A DNA stretch of 9,936 nt from Bacteroidales bacterium (GTDB lineage: Bacteria > Bacteroidota > Bacteroidia > Bacteroidales > UBA7960), in assembly GCA_007130545.1 (NCBI GenBank), contig SLSG01000013.1, forward strand, positions 1 through 9,936, read 5' to 3'. Positions 1 through 5,818 of the stretch are shown here, piece after piece (the stretch's first letter is position 1; every line of letters begins with the position of its first letter). A program made the position numbers and the translations under genes. A model generated the notes under the pieces. It was given only the letters and a program-made list of their open reading frames with translations. It had not been told where the DNA came from and searched no databases.

Positions 1-1580
1 ATGGAGCCAAGATCGGGATCATCGGACTGAACGGGTCGGGCAAGTCGACCCTGATGCGCATCATTGCCGGGGAGGAGAAGTCCTTTCAGGGCGAAGTGGT
101 CTTTTCCCCTGGCTACACGGTGGGCCACCTGGCGCAGGAACCCTTGCTGGATGATCAAAAGACGGTCAGGGAGATCGTGGAGGAGGGCGTACAGGAGGTG
201 GTGGATGTTTTGCGGGAATACGAGGAGGTGAACCTGAAGTTCTCGGAACCAATGGGGGATGACGAAATGAACCAGCTCATTGAGCGGCAGGGGGAATTGT
301 CTGACCTGATCGAACAGCACGACGCCTGGGACCTGGACAACAAGCTTGAACGTGCCATGGATGCCCTGCGTTGCCCCGAGCCGGATGCCCCGGTGAAGAA
401 CCTCAGCGGGGGGGAAAGGCGGCGGGTTGCCTTGTGCCGTTTGCTCCTGAGGGAGCCGGACATCCTCTTATTGGATGAGCCTACCAACCATTTGGATGCC
501 GAAAGCGTGGAATGGCTCGAACAGCACCTTAAGCAATACAAGGGGACGATCATTGCCATCACCCACGACCGGTATTTCCTGGACAATGTGGCCGGCTGGA
601 TCCTGGAGCTGGACCGTGGGGAAGGCATTCCCTGGAAGGGAAACTATACTTCCTGGCTGGAGCAGAAGACCAGGCGGCTGGAAATGGAGGAAAAAACCGA
701 AAGCAGGCGCCGCAAGACCCTGGAGCGTGAGCTGGAGTGGGTGCGGATGAGTCCAAAGGCCAGGCATGCCAAAGGCAAGGCCAGGCTGAATGCTTACGAC
801 AGAATGCTCAGTGAGGATGTCAGACAAAAGGAGGAAAAGCTGGAGATTTTTATCCCGAACGGACCCCGGCTCGGGAACAAAGTCATTGAGGCAAACAATA
901 TCAGCAAGGCCTTTGGAGACAAGCTGCTGTTCGACGAACTGGCATTTTCCCTGCCCCCGGCAGGCATTGTCGGCATCATCGGTCCGAACGGGGCCGGGAA
1001 GACCACGCTGTTCCGGATGATTATGGGGCAGGAAACGCCCGACAAGGGGGAGTTTCAGATCGGAGAAACGGTGCGGATCGGCTATGTGGACCAGGCCCAT
1101 GTGGACATCGACCCGGGAAAAAGTGTCTGGGAGGTTATTTCAGGCGGACATGAACTGATCAATTTGGCCGGCAGACAGATGAACAGCCGTGCCTATGTGT
1201 CCCGCTTCAACTTCAGTGGTCCCGACCAGACCAAGAAATGCGGGGTGCTCTCCGGCGGGGAGCGCAACCGGCTCCACCTGGCACTGACCCTGAAAAGCGA
1301 AGCCAATGTGCTGCTGCTGGATGAGCCGACCAATGACATTGACGTGAATACGCTCAGGGCCCTGGAGGAGGGCCTGGAGAATTTTGCAGGCTGTGCGGTC
1401 ATCATCACCCACGACCGCTGGTTCCTGGACCGCATCGCCACCCATATCCTTGCATTTGAAGGGGATTCCAATGTCTGCTTTTTTGAGGGGTCCTATTCAG
1501 ACTACGAGGAGAATAAGAAAAAAAGACTGGGCGATACCGGCCCGAAACGCATCAAATATCGTAAATTGAAGGCGGACTAA
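1..1580 (+). CDS. ettA: Energy-dependent translational throttle protein EttA (ABC-F ATPase), 5' end cut by window
   Basis: ABC-F family ATPase with two nucleotide-binding domains and no membrane segment. In E. coli, EttA binds the ribosomal E site and gates entry into elongation according to the ADP/ATP ratio. The frame is open from base 3, so the ATG at 54 is internal: the first Walker A (GLNGSGKST, nt 24-50) lies upstream of it. By comparison with E. coli EttA about 30 residues are missing. In the 525 visible residues I see LSGGE (134-138) and Walker B LLLDEPTNHLD with ITHDR in domain 1; a charged linker (about 217-277, tRNA-interaction region, SPKARHAKGKAR); then GPNGAGKTT (327-335), LSGGE (416-420), LLLDEPTND and ITHDRWFLDRIATHIL in domain 2. 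The insertion between Walker A and signature 1 fits the EttA arm. The C-terminal PKRIKYRKLK closely matches the EttA tail and separates it from Uup and other ABC-F members. The gene is intact apart from the edge. It lies 38 bp before the transketolase genes. Confidence 0.95.
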   Translation, partial: GAKIGIIGLNGSGKSTLMRIIAGEEKSFQGEVVFSPGYTVGHLAQEPLLDDQKTVREIVEEGVQEVVDVLREYEEVNLKFSEPMGDDEMNQLIERQGELSDLIEQHDAWDLDNKLERAMDALRCPEPDAPVKNLSGGERRRVALCRLLLREPDILLLDEPTNHLDAESVEWLEQHLKQYKGTIIAITHDRYFLDNVAGWILELDRGEGIPWKGNYTSWLEQKTRRLEMEEKTESRRRKTLERELEWVRMSPKARHAKGKARLNAYDRMLSEDVRQKEEKLEIFIPNGPRLGNKVIEANNISKAFGDKLLFDELAFSLPPAGIVGIIGPNGAGKTTLFRMIMGQETPDKGEFQIGETVRIGYVDQAHVDIDPGKSVWEVISGGHELINLAGRQMNSRAYVSRFNFSGPDQTKKCGVLSGGERNRLHLALTLKSEANVLLLDEPTNDIDVNTLRALEEGLENFAGCAVIITHDRWFLDRIATHILAFEGDSNVCFFEGSYSDYEENKKKRLGDTGPKRIKYRKLKAD

Positions 1581-1618
1581 AAAACGCCGAATTTCACACC
1601 ATAAAATTTATTATCCGA

Positions 1619-2464
1619 ATGAATGAAATTGAAAAATTAAAGGCAGTGGCCACCCAGGTGAGGCGGGACGTGCTGCGAATGGTTTACGGGACACGCTCCG
1701 GGCACCCCGGTGGTCCGCTTGGCTGTGCCGAGCTTTTTACCGCCCTGTACTTTTCGGTCCTGAAGCACGAACCCGGGAAATTCTCAATAGATGGCAGGGG
1801 AGAGGACCTGTTTTTCCTTTCCAATGGCCACCTGGCTGCAGGTTGGTACAGCGTACTGGCCCGCAGCGGGTATTTTGACAAGTCGGAACTGGCCACCCAC
1901 CGACACATAGACTCCAGGCTGCAGGGACATCCGGCCACGGAAGAAGGGCTTCCCGGCATCCGGGTGGCCAGTGGCTCCCTTGGGCAGGGGCTCAGCGTGG
2001 CCTGCGGTGCGGCCCTGACAAAAAAGCTGAACGGAGATCCCCGCCTGGTTTATTGCCTGATGGGGGACGGGGAGCAACAGGAGGGACAGATCTGGGAGGC
2101 TGCCATGTTTGCAGCGGCCAAAAAAATTGACAACCTGATCGGCATTGTTGATTACAATGGACAGCAGATAGACGGACCCGTGGATGAGGTGCTCCCGCTG
2201 GGGGACCTTGGGAAAAAATATGAAAGCTTTGGCTGGCAAGTAATCGAATTGAACGGAAATGTGATGGAGGAGGTCCTTGCCAGACTGGAGAAAGCGGCTT
2301 CCCTTTGCGGGCGCAAGCAGCCTGTGATGATCCTGATGCGGACCGAAATGGGGCATGGGGTGGATTTCATGACAGGTACGCACGAATGGCATGGCAAGTC
2401 GCCCGACGACGAACAGTTTAAACGTGCCCTCGATCAACTGGAGGAAACCTTAGGAGATTATTAA
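1619..2464 (+). CDS. Transketolase, N-terminal (thiamine diphosphate-binding) subunit
   Basis: 281-residue N-terminal half of a split transketolase, which moves two-carbon ketol units between sugar phosphates in the non-oxidative pentose phosphate pathway, in the cytosol. Visible family motifs: SGHPGG (27-32), SNGH (68-71), GSLGQGLS (119-126) and the thiamine diphosphate/Mg signature starting GDGEQQEGQIWEA at 149 and closing with N180 in DYNGQQIDG. The late histidine motif THEWHGKSP (254-262) is also present. Length fits split bacterial transketolase N subunits, against about 660 residues for the fused enzyme. The ATG at 1619 has an A/T-rich leader without a clear Shine-Dalgarno, as is usual in Bacteroidota. 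The partner subunit starts 28 bp downstream. The first 30 residues already match the family, so the start is secure. Pairing with a transketolase C subunit rather than E1 or DXS domains makes the assignment firm. Confidence 0.95.
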   Translation: MNEIEKLKAVATQVRRDVLRMVYGTRSGHPGGPLGCAELFTALYFSVLKHEPGKFSIDGRGEDLFFLSNGHLAAGWYSVLARSGYFDKSELATHRHIDSRLQGHPATEEGLPGIRVASGSLGQGLSVACGAALTKKLNGDPRLVYCLMGDGEQQEGQIWEAAMFAAAKKIDNLIGIVDYNGQQIDGPVDEVLPLGDLGKKYESFGWQVIELNGNVMEEVLARLEKAASLCGRKQPVMILMRTEMGHGVDFMTGTHEWHGKSPDDEQFKRALDQLEETLGDY

Positions 2465-2492
2465 TTTGCTGATCCGACAAAAACATTAATAA

Positions 2493-3446
2493 ATGAAAGA
2501 ATATACTTATACAGAGAAAAAAGACACCCGTTCAGGCTTTGGTGCCGGCTTGCTGGAAGTGGGTAAAAACAATCCAGAGGTGGTGGCGCTTTGCGCAGAC
2601 CTGACTGGTTCCCTGATGATGAACGCATTCAAGGATGCTTTCCCGGAGCGATTTTTCCAGGTCGGTATTGCCGAGGCCAATATGATGGGCATCGCAGCCG
2701 GTTTAACCATAGGCGGTAAGATCCCCTTTACAGGAACTTTTGCAAATTTCAGTACCGGAAGGGTGTACGACCAGATCAGGCAATCCATTGCCTATTCGGG
2801 TAAGAACGTAAAGATCTGCGCCTCGCATGCCGGACTAACCCTGGGGGAGGACGGCGCCACACACCAGATTCTGGAAGACATTGGCATGATGAAAATGCTT
2901 CCGCATATGACCGTCGTTGTTCCCTGCGACTATAACCAGACCCGCGCCGCCACTTTGGCTGTTGCCGATGTAGTCGGACCCGTTTACCTGCGGTTTGGAA
3001 GGCCCAAGGTGCCCAATTTTACTCCGGCGGACCAGGTGTTTGAGATCGGAAAAGCCATCGTACTTAACGAAGGCACAGACGTCAGCATCTTTGCCACCGG
3101 CCACCTTGTATGGGAAGCCCTGGAAGCAGGAAAGGCACTTTATGCCGAAGGTGTGTCTGCCGAAATAATAAACATCCATACCATTAAACCTTTTGATGTG
3201 GAGGCTGTCTTACAGTCAGTAAGAAAGACCGGCTGTGCGGTTTCTGCGGAAGAGCACCAGCTGCATGGCGGACTGGGAGAAAGCCTGGCCCGTGTCTTTG
3301 CGGGCGGTTACCCGGTTCCGCTGGAAATGGTTGCCGTTATGGACCGGTTTGGAGAAAGCGGCAAGCCTGCGGATCTGATGAAGAAGTACGGCCTGGATGC
3401 CGCCCATATTGTGAAAGCCGCAAAAAGGGTACTGGCCAGGAAATAG
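2493..3446 (+). CDS. Transketolase, C-terminal (pyrimidine-binding and C-terminal domain) subunit
   Basis: 317-residue partner of the upstream gene. It carries the pyrimidine-binding domain and the C-terminal domain of transketolase, so the two chains together should form the active site. Visible motifs: VGIAEANMMGIAAGL, where E61 is the expected glutamate that activates the thiamine diphosphate aminopyrimidine ring; FANFSTGRVYDQIRQSIAY (83-101); SHAGLTLGEDGATHQ (111-125), holding substrate-binding histidines; and EEHQLHGGLGES (253-264) in the C-terminal domain. The tail DRFGESGKPADLMKKYGLDA is typical of transketolase rather than 1-deoxyxylulose-5-phosphate synthase. The 28 bp gap has no terminator-like structure, so co-transcription with the N subunit is very likely. 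I see no frameshift, and the split has separate stop and start codons, so it is a genuine two-gene arrangement. Confidence 0.95.
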   Translation: MKEYTYTEKKDTRSGFGAGLLEVGKNNPEVVALCADLTGSLMMNAFKDAFPERFFQVGIAEANMMGIAAGLTIGGKIPFTGTFANFSTGRVYDQIRQSIAYSGKNVKICASHAGLTLGEDGATHQILEDIGMMKMLPHMTVVVPCDYNQTRAATLAVADVVGPVYLRFGRPKVPNFTPADQVFEIGKAIVLNEGTDVSIFATGHLVWEALEAGKALYAEGVSAEIINIHTIKPFDVEAVLQSVRKTGCAVSAEEHQLHGGLGESLARVFAGGYPVPLEMVAVMDRFGESGKPADLMKKYGLDAAHIVKAAKRVLARK

Positions 3447-3463
3447 CTGAAACGTGTGTCGGG

Positions 3464-4003
3464 ATGTACACAGATGAAGAGCTTCTGGATAAGTTTTTTC
3501 ACGGGGACAATCCCGCTTACGCGTTCAACCTGATTGTCAGGAAGTACCAGCAGCAGGTGTACTGGCATGTAAGGCGCCTGGTGATCTGCCATGAGGATGC
3601 CAACGACATTGTGCAGGATGTGTTTGTAAAAGCATGGAAAGCCCTGCAGAACTTTCGCGGAGACTCAGGGCTCTTCACATGGCTGTACCGGATCGCCACC
3701 AATGAAGCCCTCAGCTTCCTTAAGCGGAAAAGAACCCGCTTTATGCTCCCGCTGGTCGACCTGGAGCGGCAGCTTTCTGAATCCCTGGAGTCAGATGTGC
3801 ATTATGACGGCAATGCCATAGAAAAAAAGATACAAAAAGCCATCCTTTCTTTGCCGGAAAAACAGCGTGTGGTGTTCAACCTCAGGTATTATGACGAAAT
3901 GAAATACGAAGACATGGCAAGGGTTCTGGATACCTCGGAAGGCGCCCTGAAGGCCTCCTACCACCATGCCGTGAAAAAAATAGAAAAATACATCAGGAAA
4001 TGA
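3464..4003 (+). CDS. ECF-type (group 4) RNA polymerase sigma factor
   Basis: 179-residue sigma-70 family factor with only regions 2 and 4, so an extracytoplasmic-function sigma that redirects RNA polymerase to a small regulon. Region 2 spans about residues 22-90: VRKYQQQVYWHVRRLV, then EDANDIVQDVFVKAWKAL, and FTWLYRIATNEALSFLKRKR for -10 recognition. A short acidic linker (about 96-118) follows. Region 4 covers about 120-175: ILSLPEKQRVVFNLRYY, then the helix-turn-helix MKYEDMARVLDTSEGALKASYHHAVKKI. The ATG at 3464 is 17 bp after the transketolase stop, so the gene is either read from the transketolase transcript or has a promoter inside it; I found no convincing Bacteroidota promoter there. 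The next gene encodes a small single-pass membrane protein, the usual position of its anti-sigma factor. The target regulon cannot be deduced from this window. Confidence 0.93.
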   Translation: MYTDEELLDKFFHGDNPAYAFNLIVRKYQQQVYWHVRRLVICHEDANDIVQDVFVKAWKALQNFRGDSGLFTWLYRIATNEALSFLKRKRTRFMLPLVDLERQLSESLESDVHYDGNAIEKKIQKAILSLPEKQRVVFNLRYYDEMKYEDMARVLDTSEGALKASYHHAVKKIEKYIRK

Positions 4004-4048
4004 TTAAACCATTTGCCCGGAAAGATATCTAATTTAAAAACCCATACA

Positions 4049-4561
4049 ATGGAAAAAGCCAGCAAGAAAGACATCAGGAAGGAACTGTCCGCTTTGGGCA
4101 GCAGCCTGCCGTCTGCAGGCGAGGAATCCCCTTTCCGCGTGCCCGATGGGTATTTTGACCAGCTTCCCCGTTCGGTCCAGGAGCGCTTGGCTACCGGGGA
4201 AAAACCCAGGACAAGCTGGTTGCCCGTGCTGTCGCCCCGCCGCCTGCAACTGGGTATTGCTTCCCTGGTTCTGCTGGCCGTGTTTTCGTTCGGACTGTTC
4301 TTTATCCAAAAGGAGACGGAGCAAGGCGTGCTGTTCGCCACAGAGGAGGAGGAATCTGAGTTTTACTTTTCCATGTATGCTGATCTGGATCCCTTTTCCT
4401 GGTATGACCTGGTGCTGGAAACCGATATCACTGCCGATGAGTTGTATTTTGGCCTGGAGGAAGCCCCCTACGGGGATCCGGATGAGGATGTCTTTCTCGA
4501 TTATCTTTATGAGAACCTTAGGACTTTTGAACTCGGGGCCGGGGACTATATTTTTCCATAA
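4049..4561 (+). CDS. Single-pass membrane protein, probable non-canonical anti-sigma factor
   Basis: 170-residue protein directly after the ECF sigma gene. The N-terminal part (1-65) is polar and contains ESPFRVPDGYFDQLP (26-40), a motif I recognise from small membrane proteins beside sigma factors in Bacteroidota. One transmembrane helix follows (about 66-86), preceded by RR and PR, which suggests N-inside, C-outside topology. Residues 88-170 are strikingly acidic (24 Asp/Glu against 2 Lys/Arg) and rich in Tyr and Phe. The protein has no Cys or His at all, so it cannot be a zinc-binding (ZAS) anti-sigma. I chose the ATG at 4049: an in-frame TTG at 4013 would add 12 unconvincing residues, and the bases just before 4049 form the A-rich leader expected in this phylum. 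The anti-sigma role is inferred from position, topology and the motif, not from a recognised catalytic or zinc site. A structural membrane protein is the alternative. Confidence 0.72.
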   Translation: MEKASKKDIRKELSALGSSLPSAGEESPFRVPDGYFDQLPRSVQERLATGEKPRTSWLPVLSPRRLQLGIASLVLLAVFSFGLFFIQKETEQGVLFATEEEESEFYFSMYADLDPFSWYDLVLETDITADELYFGLEEAPYGDPDEDVFLDYLYENLRTFELGAGDYIFP

Positions 4562-4572
4562 AACGACATACC

Positions 4573-5046
4573 ATGAAATATATCAATAAATGCCTGCTTT
4601 TTCTGCCCGTTATTCTCATCAGTTTTTCTGTTGCGGGTCAGCAGGGACAACGGAGGATGCATGATGAGCGTATGCGGGCCATCGAATCCCGGCGCATCGC
4701 CTACTTTACAGAAAAAATGTCCCTGACACCCTCAGAGGCCACCGTTTTCTGGCCGATCTACAATGAATACCTCCGGGAGATGGAGGAACTGAACCTCCGG
4801 CAGCGGCAGTGGAGTCGCGAACTGGACGCCAGTTCAGGTATGAGCGAGGCTGAGGCGGCAGCATTTGCCGAGCGGGAAGTGCAGCGATTTGAGCAGACTG
4901 CCCGGCTGAAGCGCACCTATCATGAAAAACTGAAAGCGGTGCTGCCGGCGAAGAAGATTGTGCAGTTGTATGAGGCGGAGAAAAGTTTCAACCGCTTATT
5001 GTTCCGTGAAAGCCAGCACCGCATGCGGGACAGAAGAGGGCAGTGA
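4573..5046 (+). CDS. Secreted Spy/CpxP-like helical protein, putative sensor partner of the ECF sigma/anti-sigma pair
   Basis: 157-residue exported protein. A signal peptide is visible (MKYINKCLLF then a hydrophobic core, probable cleavage near AGQ, residue 22). The mature part is nearly all helix and rich in Arg, Glu and Gln. It has the pattern RIAYFTEKMSLTPSEATVFWPIYNEY (41-66, split here as RIAYFTEKM and SLTPSEATVFWPIYNEY), where LTPSEA stands in place of the LTxxQ of Spy/CpxP, and a second conserved block LPAKKIVQLYEAEKSFNR (124-141). Such proteins are annotated in Flavobacteriia as 'sensor of ECF-type sigma factor' and belong to the broad Spy/CpxP/ZraP class of periplasmic chaperone-like sensors. 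The start lies 11 bp after the anti-sigma stop, so all three genes are probably one transcript. Counted by eye the mature protein is net positive (about 27 Lys/Arg, 21 Asp/Glu). No Cys in the mature part and no obvious metal site. The role as stress sensor is inferred from family and position. Confidence 0.78.
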   Translation: MKYINKCLLFLPVILISFSVAGQQGQRRMHDERMRAIESRRIAYFTEKMSLTPSEATVFWPIYNEYLREMEELNLRQRQWSRELDASSGMSEAEAAAFAEREVQRFEQTARLKRTYHEKLKAVLPAKKIVQLYEAEKSFNRLLFRESQHRMRDRRGQ

Positions 5047-5087
5047 AGCCGGTCCCGGATCAGATGATTTCCAGGCCTTCTTTTTTT
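5045..5087 (+). terminator. Possible weak terminator at the convergent junction
   Basis: GAAGCC (5045-5050, overlapping the stop of the Spy-like gene) can pair with GGCCTTC (5074-5080) with one bulged base, and seven T follow at 5081-5087. The loop is long (about 23 nt), so the stem is weak, and most of it lies inside the 3' end of batE on the other strand. It is the only candidate terminator for the rightward genes inside the window. No T-run is visible in the opposite sense for batE. Confidence 0.25.
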
Positions 5088-5818
5088 ATCCATCCCATAT
5101 TTCCGTTCGCCAGGCGGATCTCGACCCAGTCTCCGATCATACCGGTCATTTCCACTTTGGATCCTTCATGGACCACAAACAGATCCGGGCTATCCGGACG
5201 GGGAGCACTTTTGGCCGTGGTGCGTGGAACAAACACGATGCCCTCTTTCCGGTTCGTTTGAACATTATACTGGTCACTTGCAGCCAGCAATGACAGGGTG
5301 CTGCAAAACAACAAACCCAGGGCAAGGAAAAACGACCACTTCCTGACAATACGTGTGCGGGAAAAGAAATACCAAAGCATCCCCAGCAGAAAAGCCATGG
5401 CAAATGCAATGCTTGTCCTGGCCCAGCCGTCTGCGGTTTGTCTGCCCAGCAGATTTTGCTTCCATTTTTCATAGAACAGGACCGGGACCGGTTCGATGCG
5501 GTCGGTCAGCCGCTGCTGTGCCAGCCGGAGGTTGTGACGCAGGGCTTCATCTGAAGGCCTCAGCCGCAGTCCCCTTTCATAATTCAATATGGCTTTTGCT
5601 ACCTGGTTCATCCTGAAGTAGGCATTCCCCAGGTTATAATATAGTTCCGGGGCGGTGAATCCCATGAACAGCACCTCTTCATAAAGTTCGGCAGCATGCG
5701 GGTATTCACCGTTCATATATGCCTGGTTTCCGCGCTCCACCAATTGCCAGGCATCCGTTGCGGCACATGGCAATGTGTACAGGAGTATGGCGGTCATGGC
5801 CATGGTAAACATTCTCAT
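5060..5818 (-). CDS. batE: BatE: TPR protein with two membrane helices and a C-terminal SH3b domain
   Basis: 252-residue last gene of the Bat operon. An N-terminal signal peptide or anchor (about 1-20) is followed by two TPR units (about 22-90): NQAYMNGEYPHAAELYEEV and ELYYNLGNAYFRMNQVAKAI. There are two transmembrane helices (about 133-153 and 161-180) and a bacterial SH3-like domain (about 194-252, with VVHEGSKVEMTGMIGDWVEI and GNMGWIKKEGLEII). This TPR/TM/SH3 arrangement is that of BatE. The SH3b part may bind peptidoglycan or a partner protein. Its ATG overlaps the batD stop by 4 bp (ATGA), so translation is probably coupled. It ends 13 bp from the convergent Spy-like gene. In Bacteroides fragilis the bat genes were linked to aerotolerance, but the molecular job of BatE is not settled. 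The start could also be the Met two codons in. Confidence 0.88.
   Translation of the reverse strand: MRMFTMAMTAILLYTLPCAATDAWQLVERGNQAYMNGEYPHAAELYEEVLFMGFTAPELYYNLGNAYFRMNQVAKAILNYERGLRLRPSDEALRHNLRLAQQRLTDRIEPVPVLFYEKWKQNLLGRQTADGWARTSIAFAMAFLLGMLWYFFSRTRIVRKWSFFLALGLLFCSTLSLLAASDQYNVQTNRKEGIVFVPRTTAKSAPRPDSPDLFVVHEGSKVEMTGMIGDWVEIRLANGNMGWIKKEGLEII

Noticed and set aside
468..1100. Long antisense reading frame (210 residues) within ettA
   Set aside because: It lies opposite highly conserved EttA motifs, has no recognisable domain and no leader; a shadow of the GC-rich coding strand.
54..1580. ATG at 54 as the start of the ABC-F gene
   Set aside because: The frame is open to base 3 and the upstream codons encode the first Walker A motif (GLNGSGKST), so the gene begins before the window.
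1581..1618. Promoter or terminator between ettA and transketolase
   Set aside because: The 38 bp are A/T-rich but show neither the TAnnTTTG element nor a stem followed by T; nothing specific can be supported.
1784..2437. Long antisense reading frame (217 residues) within the transketolase N-subunit gene
   Set aside because: Covered entirely by a strongly conserved enzyme gene on the other strand, with no family resemblance of its own.
4013..4048. TTG at 4013 as start of the anti-sigma candidate
   Set aside because: It adds 12 residues unlike family N-termini; the ATG at 4049 has the usual A-rich leader.
4004..4048. Bacteroidota-type promoter (TTTG ... TAnnTTTG) before the anti-sigma candidate
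   Set aside because: A TTTG at 4012-4015 and a TAATTTAA near 4030 are too close together (about 14 bases), and the second matches poorly.
4146..4589. 147-residue frame overlapping the anti-sigma candidate in another frame
   Set aside because: Rich in Cys, Trp and Pro without domain pattern. The frame used has a clear helix, a family motif and proper spacing to both neighbours.
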